A stretch of 64,000 bases of DNA, from assembly GCF_019890935.1 (NCBI RefSeq), contig NZ_CP082333.1, positions 1,762,001 through 1,826,000 on the forward strand, written 5' to 3'. The number at the start of each line of letters is the position of its first letter. Positions within the stretch are counted from its first letter, which is position 1. Below the pieces are notes generated by a model. It was not told the DNA's origin and made no database searches. It saw only the letters and a program-made list of their open reading frames with translations. Source of the stretch: Exiguobacterium acetylicum. Lineage in GTDB: Bacteria; Bacillota; Bacilli; Exiguobacteriales; Exiguobacteriaceae. Shown here one piece after another: positions 44,923-55,055 of the stretch. A program made the translations under genes and the position numbers.

Positions 44923-46272
44923 TCATGCATACTGTTGTTTAATCAGTAGTGTCTTTCCACTGATTTCTTTCGGAATTTCCGGTACCGCGCGCATGACGAC
45001 ATTCAATTGTCCGTCAAACAGTCGGTCCAGAACAAAAAAGAGTTTCTTCTCATGTTCTTTCTCGAAGCATCGTTCATCCGGAACATATAATAAAACAACC
45101 TCGTCCCGCGTCTCTTGAATGTATTGTACGCGTTCGATACAGTTCGGGAACGCTCGAACGATTCCCGCAAGTTCGCCTTCAAAGACACGGTGTCCGTTTC
45201 TGAGTTGAATGAAGCTTCTCCCCCGTCCGTCGATTGAAGCGATGATCGGACCTTGATGACCACAAGGGCACGTTTCCTGACTGAGCGTCATCCGATCACC
45301 AACGCGGTAACGGACGAGAGGTGTTCCGTGCGTATCGAAGCTCGTTACAAGAATTTCGCCGTCCTCATCGCGTTCAATGATTCCCATCTCATAATGTAGA
45401 TGTTTTTTCCCATACGGACATTCAGCGACGATCGGCGCCCCTTCTGACGACGCATACTGGTCATAGATCGGTGCATGGAAGACGTCTTCGACGAGTGCTC
45501 GTTCTTCTGCCGTCATCATCTCAGCCGTCGGGAAAATCGCTTTTGGTCGAAACGTACAGGTCATGCCATATTTTTTAGCATATCGTGCGACTTCAATCAT
45601 TCCTGAAGGCAAACCATCAATCGATTCCGGCTGAAACCGATTCAGTTGTTCAATGTATGCAGCAGCGGTTTTCGGGTTGATGTTTTTAATCGAGAACAAC
45701 ATCTGATTGATGACTTTATTCATTCGCCAATAAACCGGTGCCTTTTGATTCGTCGAAGCAAGGGTTTGACCGGTAAAACTTGCACGGCGCATCCCTTGTT
45801 CAACTCCATGGGTCCACTTGAAGAAATCAAGGTGTGCCATCCGGACTTGCATATCTTCCTTCGTATAGTGCACTTGAATCGATTTCCCAGTCGTACCGCC
45901 CGTTTTTCCGAGAATCGGGGCATGGACGTGCGCATGGACGTCCTCATTTTGTTGGCGTAAGATTTCTTTCGTCAAAGGGGGAATCTGTTTTAGTTCGTCA
46001 ATCGATTGTAGCGGGAGCTCTAGTGCAATGGTAGAAAACAATTCCTGATAATATGGACTATGTGTTTGGCAAAAAGAAAGGAAGTCGTTTAATCGATGCA
46101 ATTGTTCTGCTCGAACGTCAATCGGTCGTCCTAACTTCTGTTTCAGTTCTTGTAAACGTTGCTGATAGGCGGGACCGTATCGTTCATGGAACAGGCGACG
46201 TCCTTGTAAAGTCGTCAACAAGTTTTGGATGAAAATCGGTGAGTGAAAGTAGATCGATTCTTTGAGCTGCAT
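44923..46272 (-). CDS. PaaK/CapK-type adenylate-forming enzyme, copy 2
   Basis: 449 residues, matching copy 1 along its length: ILGKTGGTTGKSIQVHYT, YDQYASSEGAPIVAEC, VTSFDTHGTPLVRYRVGDRM, and ETCPCGHQGP. Near-identical blocks show recent duplication, while the C-termini differ. Ribosome site AAGGAGTG. It probably activates a related carboxylic acid; the family also includes F390 synthetase-like and capsule-associated enzymes, so a surface-polymer role is possible. Confidence 0.9.
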   Translation of the reverse strand: MQLKESIYFHSPIFIQNLLTTLQGRRLFHERYGPAYQQRLQELKQKLGRPIDVRAEQLHRLNDFLSFCQTHSPYYQELFSTIALELPLQSIDELKQIPPLTKEILRQQNEDVHAHVHAPILGKTGGTTGKSIQVHYTKEDMQVRMAHLDFFKWTHGVEQGMRRASFTGQTLASTNQKAPVYWRMNKVINQMLFSIKNINPKTAAAYIEQLNRFQPESIDGLPSGMIEVARYAKKYGMTCTFRPKAIFPTAEMMTAEERALVEDVFHAPIYDQYASSEGAPIVAECPYGKKHLHYEMGIIERDEDGEILVTSFDTHGTPLVRYRVGDRMTLSQETCPCGHQGPIIASIDGRGRSFIQLRNGHRVFEGELAGIVRAFPNCIERVQYIQETRDEVVLLYVPDERCFEKEHEKKLFFVLDRLFDGQLNVVMRAVPEIPKEISGKTLLIKQQYA

Positions 46273-46460
46273 GATGTCACTCCTTCCATAGTTAGACCAC
46301 CTTTTACTGATACTTTCATCTTATTTCCAGTCGCCGCCCATCTCAATTAGTTCTTCGTGAATAAACTTAGCTTTTATTTTCATGGCGATTTATTTTAATG
46401 AACTCTGATTCACGAACATCTTCTTACCGATTCTTGAACTTACAACTTTTCTTCCCTCAC

Positions 46461-46504
46461 AAAAAATCCGATCGACGAAGAGAAGTTTCTTCATCAATCG
46501 GATT
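46461..46504 (-). terminator. Terminator after the 46518-46907 gene
   Basis: On the minus strand ATCCGAT...ATCGGAT with inner GAAG / CTTC, then TTTTTT. Directly after the small protein gene. Confidence 0.8.
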
Positions 46505-46517
46505 CATACTAGTGTCA

Positions 46518-46907
46518 TTACGTTTTCGCACCTTTTTGTAACATTTGACATCCGTAAGCCCGCAATTTAATCGCTTCGAGTACGAGCGACATCTGTTGCT
46601 CATCCAATCGTTCAATCAGCTCTATGATCGTGATCGTCGTTCGTCCATTATACAATTGGACGATCAAGTGGATGATCGCTTCTAACGCTGGACTCGGATA
46701 GGGTTCAGCTAGAAATTCACGATCAAAAAACTCACCGCTATCCGGAAAGAAGTAATCCGAGAACCGTTCGAGCACTTGTGGCTGTCCTGTCGCAAGGTAC
46801 AGCATCGAGACCATCGCTGCATCTTCTCGTTGTTTCGGCTTTAAACGTCTCCACAACAGATCGAATCGTCGTTCATGTCCCTCTTGCATGAATTGTATCG
46901 TCTGCAT
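46518..46907 (-). CDS. Small helical protein of unknown family
   Basis: 129 residues from ATG 46907 (AAGGGGGC upstream). Sequence is helical, with FMQEGHERRFDLLWRRLKPK, then DAAMVSMLYLATGQPQVLER, FSDYFFPDSGEFFD and a C-terminal helix ending in KLRAYGCQMLQ. No signal peptide or membrane segment. I do not recognise the family with confidence; it has the look of Bacillus DUF6075-type proteins. Confidence 0.6.
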   Translation of the reverse strand: MQTIQFMQEGHERRFDLLWRRLKPKQREDAAMVSMLYLATGQPQVLERFSDYFFPDSGEFFDREFLAEPYPSPALEAIIHLIVQLYNGRTTITIIELIERLDEQQMSLVLEAIKLRAYGCQMLQKGAKT

Positions 46908-47066
46908 GGTTGAAGCCCCCTTTGTTTTCATTCTTCCTGTTGGTTCTTATCCATATGTTACTATTCCCTATTCCATTCAACTGAATCGTCTCAACATATC
47001 CTCTTGCGATTGAACCGACTCGATTGGGGGTACATTACAACAGATATAAGAGAGGAGTTTACATCC

Positions 47067-48491
47067 ATGCCAACGCGCTTAGCTTTAGCCGGAGCCACCG
47101 GATACATTGGTCACAATTTATTGAACGAACTAAAGAAAAAATATGACGTCATCGCCCTTTCACGAAATGGTGACGACAAGGACAATGAGGAACGCGTCGA
47201 ATGGCGATCGTGCGATCTCTTTTCTCTAGACGATACGATCGAAGGTATGAAAGGAGCGGACATCGCTGTCTACCTCGTCCATTCGATGATGCCTTCTGCT
47301 AAATTGACACAAGGATCGTTTGAGAATATGGACTTATTGTTAGCCGATAATTTCGCCCGTGCCGCAAAAGAAAACGGCATCCGGCAAATCATCTACTTAA
47401 GTGGTATCATCCCCGAGGAAACAGAAAATCTATCGCGTCACTTAAAGAGTCGACTTGAAGTCGAACGCGTTCTCGGTGCATACGAAACACCGGTGACGAC
47501 GATTCGGGCTGCGTTAATCGTTGGTCCGAAAGGTTCATCGTTCCCAATCTTATCAAAACTCGTCAAACGCCTCCCCGTCATGGCACTCCCACGATGGACA
47601 CGTAACAAGACTCATCCTGTCGCCTTACCCGACGTCATTCATGCTCTTGGCGAAAGTGTCGACCGTGATGACGTCAAAGACCGAGCCATCGATATCGGTG
47701 GACCGGAAGCGATGACCTATAAGGAGATGATCCTTAAAACAGCCGACATCATGGGTAAACGACAACCGACGATCGATATTCCTTTATTGACCGTGAAGTT
47801 ATCCCGTCTCTGGGTGACACTCGTGTCCGGAGAACCAAAAGAAACCGTCTATCCACTCGTTGAAAGCATGGTCCATGAGATGGTCGCAGATCCAGAAAAA
47901 ATGGTTCCCGGCATCAGTGACGGTAAAATCACATTCGAACAATCGGTTCGAGATGCGTTAAAAGAGGAGGAGACACAACAAGAATCTTCTTCCTCGTCGT
48001 CTTCGACACCAGACGTCCTTGACGTCCGATCTGTCCAACGTGTTCTTTTGCCGAAGGATCGCGATGCCGACTGGGCAGCCGACGATTATATGAACTGGTT
48101 GTCATCATTTGCCCGCCCCTTCCTATCGTCAACCGTGCAGGATCAAGTCGTCGGAATCCACATTCCGTTTTACGAACAACCGCTGCTTGAATTGACGAAG
48201 GAAGCGATTCACGATCGACACATGGCGACGTACCGGATTACCGGTGGATTGTTTGCAAAAGTCGAGCAAGATAGCCGTGGTCGGATTGAATTCCGGCAAA
48301 TTCCCGATACGCAGGAATGTATCATCGCCATCCATGAATTCGTCCCTGCCTTACCGTGGATACTCTACAAGGCAACACAGGCGAACGTTCACTTGCTTGT
48401 GATGTACCTCTTTAAATTACACTTGTTGCGTCGGATCCATTCGACGGAACAAGAATCGACACGCGCGGACGAAATCGTTCCGTCATCTTGA
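47067..48491 (+). CDS. NAD(P)-binding (extended SDR/NmrA-like) protein with C-terminal extension
   Basis: 474 residues from ATG 47067 (GAGAGGAG upstream). N-terminal Rossmann domain: LAGATGYIGHNLLNEL, GADIAVYLVHSM, IIYLSGIIP. About 300 residues of SDR-like fold, a low-complexity linker (EEETQQESSSSSSSTPD), then a C-terminal domain with VVGIHIPFYEQPLL and IIAIHEFVPALP. Two-domain layout is seen in some Bacillus NAD-binding proteins; the second domain I cannot name. No active-site YxxxK is obvious. Confidence 0.82.
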   Translation: MPTRLALAGATGYIGHNLLNELKKKYDVIALSRNGDDKDNEERVEWRSCDLFSLDDTIEGMKGADIAVYLVHSMMPSAKLTQGSFENMDLLLADNFARAAKENGIRQIIYLSGIIPEETENLSRHLKSRLEVERVLGAYETPVTTIRAALIVGPKGSSFPILSKLVKRLPVMALPRWTRNKTHPVALPDVIHALGESVDRDDVKDRAIDIGGPEAMTYKEMILKTADIMGKRQPTIDIPLLTVKLSRLWVTLVSGEPKETVYPLVESMVHEMVADPEKMVPGISDGKITFEQSVRDALKEEETQQESSSSSSSTPDVLDVRSVQRVLLPKDRDADWAADDYMNWLSSFARPFLSSTVQDQVVGIHIPFYEQPLLELTKEAIHDRHMATYRITGGLFAKVEQDSRGRIEFRQIPDTQECIIAIHEFVPALPWILYKATQANVHLLVMYLFKLHLLRRIHSTEQESTRADEIVPSS

Positions 48492-48497
48492 TCCCGA

Positions 48498-48536
48498 TCA
48501 AAACGATTCGCCTCTTCCTTGGCGAATCGTTTTTTG
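48498..48536 (+). terminator. Terminator after the NAD-binding protein gene
   Basis: Stem AAACGATTCGCC / GGCGAATCGTTT with a T-run, just before the dynamin gene. Confidence 0.88.
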
Positions 48537-48612
48537 ACGTTTGCAGAAGGATGACGAAACGGAAAAAATCGTGATACACTGGACGATGACTGAAAGAAAG
48601 GGGTTTCATTGC

Positions 48613-51600
48613 ATGCGCTCATTTGAGGAACGATTATCGAACCAACTCGAGGCGACGGCTTCACTCGCCACATTGATTCAACCTTCAACGGATCAACTCC
48701 GTTTAGATAAACTAGATAAATTCGCTACAAAACTATTAAAACGAGAGTTCACGATTGCGTTTGCCGGTCACTTTTCTGCTGGAAAATCGAGCATGATCAA
48801 CGCCTTGACGGGTGAATCGGTCTTACCGACGAGTCCGATTCCGACGAGTGCGAACATCGTGACCCTTCAGCAAGGTGAGATGGATTCAGCAATCGTTCAC
48901 TTTCATGAACAGCCGTCTGTTCGTCTGACAGCAATAGAGCAAGAGGAGCATCTTCAATCGCTTGGGAAAAGTGGTGATGTCCGACAAATCGATTTGACGC
49001 ATGCCGCGTCCGCGCTGCCTCCTGGTCTCGTCTTGATGGATACACCGGGCGTCGACTCGGTTGATGATGCCCACCGTGTCTCAACGGAGTCTGCCCTTCA
49101 CTTGGCTGACATCTTGTTTTACGTCATGGATTACAATCATGTTCAATCCGAATTGAACTTCATGGTGACGGATAAATTACAAGCTGCCGTGCCGGAATTA
49201 TATTTAATCGTCAATCAAATCGATAAACATCGTGACGATGAACTCTCATTCGATGCCTTCCGTCGTTCGGTTCATGCGTCCTTCGCCGAACACGGTGTCG
49301 TACCGAAAGGGATTTTCTTTACGAGCCTACGGGACCCCGCCCATCCGCATAACGATTTCACGGAAGTCGAACAACTCGTCAAACAAAGCATTCGCGACGC
49401 TCAACCGAAGTTGTTGACTTCTGCCGCTCTGACACTTGAAAGTCTTCACCAGGAGCATACACGTTATCTCACACGTCTCGTCTCAGAATCTCACGAGACG
49501 ATGGCTGAGCAATTGAATGACGCTGAACGACGGGATCCGGCGAAAATCGAAACTGAATTAGCGCATGTCTTGCAACAGTTAGAAGCACGTCAACCGGACC
49601 GCTGGGTACAGACGTTTTCGCTGCATCGGGATCAACTTTTGAAAAATGCGACATTGATGCCGTTCGAGTTACGCGAGAAGATGCGTCGCTTCCTCGAGTC
49701 ACGTCAGCGTGATTTTAAGGTTGGATTATTCCGTAGCGCGAAAAAAACGGAAGCGGCTCAAGCGGAAATCGCACAAGACGTGCTCCGTGCCTATCAGACA
49801 GTGACTGCTTCCGAAATTTCGCTTCATTTACGTAACTTGATGAAACAATCGTTACGTGACCTTGATCTCCTGCAGGATAAGCATATCGTCGCAATCGATC
49901 AGCTCTCACTCGACCCACCGCTTTCCGTACTCGAAAGTGCCTTGCCAACCGGTATTACGATCACAGGTGAATCAGTGCTCCAGTTCACGAATCGTGTCGC
50001 CGAACAGACACAAGCATGGTTCGTCAAGGAAACGAACGCGTGGCGTGAGCTTATTCGTCAAGAGTTGACGGTAACTTTCCCGAAAGAGCAAGCTGAGCTA
50101 TTGCAGCAACAGACGACACTCCAGCATAAATGGAATAGCGTTCAGGCATGGCAACAGGCTACCGTATCACTCGAACGATATGAGCATGGCGTTGCGAGTC
50201 CCTCCGACCAACAACTCGAACAGGCTCGGACGCAAGTTTCCGTCTGGGAGGAGCAATTGATTCAGCAAGAAGCGGCGATCGTTTCCTTTACCGGGTACGA
50301 ATCAGTGATAGAAACTACTGCGTTTGAAATTGCGACGACGATCAGTGAGCAACAAGCCGTCCGTTATGCACCGGAAGACGTCGCTCAAATCCGTCAGCAT
50401 CTGAATGGTCTTCAAGGTTTTGAAGATGCCGTCGCTTATTTGAATGACAAATTGGACCGACTGACACACCAATCGTTCACGATTGCCTTATTCGGTGCCT
50501 TCAGTGCCGGAAAATCATCGTTTTGCAATGCCTTACTCGGAGATAAGGTCCTCCCAGTCTCTCCGAATCCGACGACCGCATCGATCAACCGGATTCACCC
50601 GGTTGACGCTGCACACCCGCACGGCGTGGCAGAAGTCACGTTCAAGTCGGAAGCAGCGATGCTCGAGGACTTAAATGAAGCGATGGTCGAAACGATGACG
50701 TTCGAGTCAACGAAACAGGCATACGATACGCTCTTACCACGTACCGCGTCACTGACGGATCCGTTCTTACGTGCTTTCTTGAAAGGATTCCCTGCCGTTC
50801 AATCCTTCATCGGTACCGTTCAGACGGTCGATCAAGACGCTTTTAAACAGTATGTCGCGCAGGAAGAACGAAGCTGTTTCGTAGATGTCATCGATTTCTA
50901 TTACGATAGCCCGCTAACACGTCTCGGCGTGACGCTCGTCGATACACCGGGAGCAGATTCAATCAATGCCCGTCATACTGATGTCGCTTTTGATTACATC
51001 AAGAACGCGGATGCGATTTTATTCGTCACGTACTTCAATCATGCCTTCGCCCGCGCTGACCGTGAATTCTTGATTCAACTCGGTCGTGTCAAAGACGCAT
51101 TCGAACTCGATAAGATGTTCTTCCTCGTCAACGCGATTGATCTCGCTGCGTCTGATAGCGAACGTCAAGATGTCTTGAACTATGTCGCGACGGAATTGCA
51201 ACGCTTCGGGATTCGATCGCCTCGACTGTATGGCGTCTCGAGCTTACAAGGACTCATCGAAAAGCAACAAGAACGATCGGATTCAACTTCCGGTTTACCT
51301 GAATTCGAGGAGGCATTTCATCACTTCCTAGCAGAGGATTTGACCGGTCTCGCCAAAGTATCGTTGTCTGAGCAGACGGAAAAGACCGTCCAGCGACTCG
51401 AACGATTTATCGCTGCGACTGAAGCGAATCTGTTGCGAAAAGAAGAACGGTTGGCTGAGCTGTCTGCTTTAGAACAGCAGGTCACGGATCGTTTCGAAGA
51501 CAATCGCGCCGCTTTGATCGAACCTGCACTCAAAGCAGAGATCCATGAGCTGTTGCACCATGTCGTACAACGCATTTATTACCGTTTCCCTGACTTTTTC

Positions 51601-52200
51601 AAGGAAGCCTATAATCCTGTTCGTTTTGCTCAAACTAGCAAAGGAGTGGCATTACAGGATGCGTTAACGGAACTGTTGACGTTCCTTCGGTTCGATTTTG
51701 AACAAGAGCTCCGGGTCACACATTTCCGTGTCGACCAATGGCTCGAAGCGGCCTTGATCCGGCGTCAACAAGAGGAGCAACAGTTGCTAGAGCAATGGAA
51801 CGAATCCTTCCAGCTCGCGCCTGTCACGGTCTCTCGATTAAACGAAATGACGTTTGACGGACCCTTCGAAGATGCAACGCCTTATGTCGGCGTCAAACGC
51901 CACTTCCGGAATGCGAAAGCCTTCTTTGAGAAAAATGAGAAGGAGCAGTTGAAGGAGGAGCTTGCGACATTAACTAAACAAGAAGCGCTCGCGTATACTG
52001 CCACTCAAGAAGAACGCTTGCTTGCAGTTGCGGCGACACATCTGGACGTTTCTTTGACAGCCGTTTCAGAGCACCTGTTACGCCAAACACTCGAGCAACT
52101 TGAAAGTGAACGCGCAACGTTACAGGCACAAGAGACGCTGACCCCTTATAAACAAGCAGCGAAGCAGATTCGCAGTCTGACGCAACACGTCACTTCATAA
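48613..52200 (+). CDS. dynA: Fused two-module bacterial dynamin
   Basis: 1195 residues from ATG 48613 (AAGGGG upstream). Two complete dynamin-type GTPase modules: first P-loop GHFSAGKSS (52-60), DTPG at 143-146, NQID at 201-204; second P-loop GAFSAGKSS (628-636), DTPG at 777-780, NAID at 840-843. Each is followed by long helical regions that would form the stalk and membrane paddle. B. subtilis DynA has this layout and helps membrane fusion and repair after pore-forming stress or phage. Terminator follows. Confidence 0.95.
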   Translation: MRSFEERLSNQLEATASLATLIQPSTDQLRLDKLDKFATKLLKREFTIAFAGHFSAGKSSMINALTGESVLPTSPIPTSANIVTLQQGEMDSAIVHFHEQPSVRLTAIEQEEHLQSLGKSGDVRQIDLTHAASALPPGLVLMDTPGVDSVDDAHRVSTESALHLADILFYVMDYNHVQSELNFMVTDKLQAAVPELYLIVNQIDKHRDDELSFDAFRRSVHASFAEHGVVPKGIFFTSLRDPAHPHNDFTEVEQLVKQSIRDAQPKLLTSAALTLESLHQEHTRYLTRLVSESHETMAEQLNDAERRDPAKIETELAHVLQQLEARQPDRWVQTFSLHRDQLLKNATLMPFELREKMRRFLESRQRDFKVGLFRSAKKTEAAQAEIAQDVLRAYQTVTASEISLHLRNLMKQSLRDLDLLQDKHIVAIDQLSLDPPLSVLESALPTGITITGESVLQFTNRVAEQTQAWFVKETNAWRELIRQELTVTFPKEQAELLQQQTTLQHKWNSVQAWQQATVSLERYEHGVASPSDQQLEQARTQVSVWEEQLIQQEAAIVSFTGYESVIETTAFEIATTISEQQAVRYAPEDVAQIRQHLNGLQGFEDAVAYLNDKLDRLTHQSFTIALFGAFSAGKSSFCNALLGDKVLPVSPNPTTASINRIHPVDAAHPHGVAEVTFKSEAAMLEDLNEAMVETMTFESTKQAYDTLLPRTASLTDPFLRAFLKGFPAVQSFIGTVQTVDQDAFKQYVAQEERSCFVDVIDFYYDSPLTRLGVTLVDTPGADSINARHTDVAFDYIKNADAILFVTYFNHAFARADREFLIQLGRVKDAFELDKMFFLVNAIDLAASDSERQDVLNYVATELQRFGIRSPRLYGVSSLQGLIEKQQERSDSTSGLPEFEEAFHHFLAEDLTGLAKVSLSEQTEKTVQRLERFIAATEANLLRKEERLAELSALEQQVTDRFEDNRAALIEPALKAEIHELLHHVVQRIYYRFPDFFKEAYNPVRFAQTSKGVALQDALTELLTFLRFDFEQELRVTHFRVDQWLEAALIRRQQEEQQLLEQWNESFQLAPVTVSRLNEMTFDGPFEDATPYVGVKRHFRNAKAFFEKNEKEQLKEELATLTKQEALAYTATQEERLLAVAATHLDVSLTAVSEHLLRQTLEQLESERATLQAQETLTPYKQAAKQIRSLTQHVTS

Positions 52201-52216
52201 AATACAATCGTTCAAC

Positions 52217-52254
52217 ACAAAAGACCGGAGCGCGATGCGTTCCGGTCTTTTTTC
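52217..52254. terminator. Bidirectional terminator
   Basis: Stem AAAAGACCGGA / TCCGGTCTTTT between dynA and the convergent LysR gene. Confidence 0.88.
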
Positions 52255-52255
52255 T

Positions 52256-53164
52256 TCATCGCGCAGGTGTCGGCCAGTACGACTGAAAATAGTGGACGAT
52301 GTATTGATGAACGTGTCGGACGACAGGACGTAATTCCGTCCCGACGAGTCGGTTCAACGAGACATCCCATAACATCGGTGGGTCGAACGGGATGATTTTA
52401 ATGTCATCCGCATGATGAAACCGTAGTATCGGTTCCGGTAGGATCGAGATGACGTCAAGTTCTTGGACCATCCCGATCAACAAGTCCCATGCCCCTGACA
52501 TGAAGAAGATATTCGGTTCTTGCTGCACTTTACGAAACTCCGATAGTATTTGATGATGCAACATGAATCGGTCGTTCAAGATGACGAGTGGTTCATTTCC
52601 GATATCACGATACGATAGCGCTTCTTTTGCTTGAAACGGGTGATTCGGACGCACGGCGACGACGACCTCATCTTCGATTAATCGAAAACGTTCGATACCA
52701 TAGGATTCGCCTGGTTCAATCAAAATCGCCAAGTCGAGTTCTTCAAGTAACAGTCGACGCTTGAGTTCAAACGCCCCCTCTTCGATGATTTCGAGTTCAA
52801 TGCCAGGGTGTTCCGCCATGAACTTCGGAATCAACTGCGAAAATAAGACAGGGAGGATGACGGGGGGAATTCCGAGACGAACTTTCCCTCGGACGACGTT
52901 CGAGCGTTCACGCAGATGTCCCATCAATGCTTGATGACGTGTCAAAACGATCTTCGCATCCTCATACAATTGACGTCCCGTTTCCGATAATCCTGTCAAT
53001 CGTCCGTGCTTTCGAATGAACAGTTCTACTTGCTCCAGCTGTTCGAAATCGCGGATCATCTGACTAAGCGCCGGTTGTGAGATCGACAAGTGCTTCGAAG
53101 CACGCGTTAAATTATAGCCTTGCTCGACGATCGTCGTAAAAAAGAGCAATTGTCGAATATCCAC
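52256..53164 (-). CDS. LysR-family transcriptional regulator
   Basis: 302 residues, standard length. Helix-turn-helix LLFFTTIVEQGYNLTRASKH, SISQPALSQMIRDFEQLEQV; effector domain from about residue 90. It follows corA by 12 bases on the same strand, so the two may be cotranscribed. Effector unknown; similarity to CidR/CynR-type regulators is only general. Confidence 0.93.
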   Translation of the reverse strand: MDIRQLLFFTTIVEQGYNLTRASKHLSISQPALSQMIRDFEQLEQVELFIRKHGRLTGLSETGRQLYEDAKIVLTRHQALMGHLRERSNVVRGKVRLGIPPVILPVLFSQLIPKFMAEHPGIELEIIEEGAFELKRRLLLEELDLAILIEPGESYGIERFRLIEDEVVVAVRPNHPFQAKEALSYRDIGNEPLVILNDRFMLHHQILSEFRKVQQEPNIFFMSGAWDLLIGMVQELDVISILPEPILRFHHADDIKIIPFDPPMLWDVSLNRLVGTELRPVVRHVHQYIVHYFQSYWPTPAR

Positions 53165-53176
53165 TTACATCCCCCC

Positions 53177-54127
53177 TTATTCATCAAACCAGCGATTTTT
53201 TTTGAAGAACAGAATCATCCCTAAAGCGAGGAGTCCCATTGCCCCTAACGTCACAAAATAACCATACCGGGTCGTCAGTTCTGGCATATGTTCAAAGTTC
53301 ATCCCATATATACCGGCGATGAACGTCAACGGCATGAAAATCGTCGTGAAGATCGTCAATGTCTTCATGATACTATTCATCCGGTACGAGTTGAGGGAGA
53401 TGAAATTATCCCGAAACTCAGACGTCATCAATCGGTTGTATTCAATCATTTCCGATAACTTCAATAAGTGATCGTAAAGATCGCGAAAGAATGCCTGTTT
53501 CTTCGGATGAATCGATAACCGCTTCGATTCAACGACACGATACAATAAGTCCCGCATCGGCATGACCGTCCGCGAGATTCGAAGTAACCGCGCGCGTAGT
53601 TCGAAAATCTCCTCCATCAACCGACGATCGTTTCCACGCGTCCGGTAGCGTTCCTCAAGCGCAAACAATTCATCTTCCGTCGCATGAACGATCGGAAAAT
53701 AACCATCGACGATCTTGTCCATGATTTTATGAACGAGGTCGACCGTTTCTTGTTTATCGAGGCGTTGGCTACACTGTTCAAACACGATATCAATTTCTGG
53801 CGAAGATTGCTCATGGTAGCTGACGAGATGCCGGTCGCTTGCGAACAAATTGATTTCGCGACTCTTCAACGTTCCTTCATCGAGCGCATGAAGGACAAAA
53901 AAGCTATGTTCTGTATAATATTCAAGCTTCGGGCGTTGTAAGTAATGGAAACAATCTTCAATTGCTAGCGGATGAAAATCAAAGACCTCAATCAATTTTT
54001 GCTTTTCTGCATCTGTCGGTTGATCGAAATCAACGAAATAACGTGTGATGCCCGATTCCTGTATCCGACTTACATCATCGCTCAAAATGATTGTGTCATT
54101 CGCATCGATCAGTATACAACGAATCAA
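53177..54127 (-). CDS. corA: CorA-family magnesium transporter
   Basis: 316 residues. The long N-terminal cytosolic domain ends in two membrane helices; the first ends in the GMN selectivity motif (275-277) in IYGMNFEHMPEL. FIAGIYGMNF is the family signature and the chain ends in a basic KKNRWF tail. It imports Mg2+ (and Co2+) as a pentamer. Some members of this shorter type transport zinc instead. Confidence 0.93.
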   Translation of the reverse strand: MIRCILIDANDTIILSDDVSRIQESGITRYFVDFDQPTDAEKQKLIEVFDFHPLAIEDCFHYLQRPKLEYYTEHSFFVLHALDEGTLKSREINLFASDRHLVSYHEQSSPEIDIVFEQCSQRLDKQETVDLVHKIMDKIVDGYFPIVHATEDELFALEERYRTRGNDRRLMEEIFELRARLLRISRTVMPMRDLLYRVVESKRLSIHPKKQAFFRDLYDHLLKLSEMIEYNRLMTSEFRDNFISLNSYRMNSIMKTLTIFTTIFMPLTFIAGIYGMNFEHMPELTTRYGYFVTLGAMGLLALGMILFFKKNRWFDE

Positions 54128-54182
54128 CTTTTTCTCCCCCTTTTCCTATGTAAGCGTACTACATTTTTTCACATGCAACAAA

Positions 54183-54212
54183 AAAAGGATTCCTCTGAAG
54201 AGAAATCCTTTT
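54183..54212 (-). terminator. Terminator of the 54223-54771 gene
   Basis: AAAAGGATT / AATCCTTTT stem; on the minus strand followed by a seven-base U-run. Confidence 0.8.
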
Positions 54213-54222
54213 CATATAGCAA

Positions 54223-54771
54223 TCAACCATGTTCAATATAGAAACCGCTCCAATAGACCTGACGATACGTAAATTCTTTACCGCTTTTCGTCGTCACAAG
54301 CATTTCATCTTCTGCCATGACGGCAATTTTAATGGGTACTTCACCGTGATCAGTCAAATAATTGAGGATTTCAAGATGCCGATTTAACCAAAGACGACGG
54401 CGGAACCAACGAAAACGACTGAATGCCGCACTGAAGTGGAGTAAGGCGAGCGCAAGGATAATTAAAGCAAACGGAAGTGGAATATCGAACAACGCAATCA
54501 AATATACATCTGCAATCAGCAAGGATAACGAGAGACCCATTTCCGTCATCTCCATGAAAGATGCTTTATAGGTCGCGAAGTAGGTCATCACACGAAATAG
54601 GAAGATGACCGTGAGGTACGGTACGAAGTACATTTGAAACACATGGTCCGTGCCGCTGTTGACGAACATGAGCAGTGGCAGGAAGAATAGCAATTTCCAG
54701 ATTAGGATGGCGGAATAAAATAAAGTATGATCCGTGTAGCGTCTGCGTACGATGGCTTGACTCATATTCAT
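54223..54771 (-). CDS. Membrane protein of unknown function
   Basis: 182 residues from ATG 54771 (AAGGAGGGG upstream). Four membrane segments (about 15-36, 45-62, 75-92, 98-112), then an amphipathic positive stretch (RFRWFRRRLWLNRHL) and a small beta-rich cytosolic tail (VPIKIAVMAEDEMLVTTKSG, RQVYWSGFYIEHG). No family recognised. Confidence 0.7.
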   Translation of the reverse strand: MNMSQAIVRRRYTDHTLFYSAILIWKLLFFLPLLMFVNSGTDHVFQMYFVPYLTVIFLFRVMTYFATYKASFMEMTEMGLSLSLLIADVYLIALFDIPLPFALIILALALLHFSAAFSRFRWFRRRLWLNRHLEILNYLTDHGEVPIKIAVMAEDEMLVTTKSGKEFTYRQVYWSGFYIEHG

Positions 54772-55055
54772 TGCCTTCCCCTCCTTCATGATGGACCGTT
54801 TCAAAGTCGATGATGACAGGACATGATGCCTATAAGGGTATGTTTCCGAATTCAACTGTTTCTAATCGTCAAATTCACAGTTTTTAGAAACTGTATATTT
54901 AGTATACGTCATGACGCGCCAAATGGTTCACTTTCCCCATCATTTCCCATCATTCGATGTGCTGCTAATCCGATACCTACTCTCGCTAGTCGCCTGGATC
55001 TTCTACTGCTACAATTAAAGATATTCCAATTGAACAGAATCGAGTTGAATCTTTC

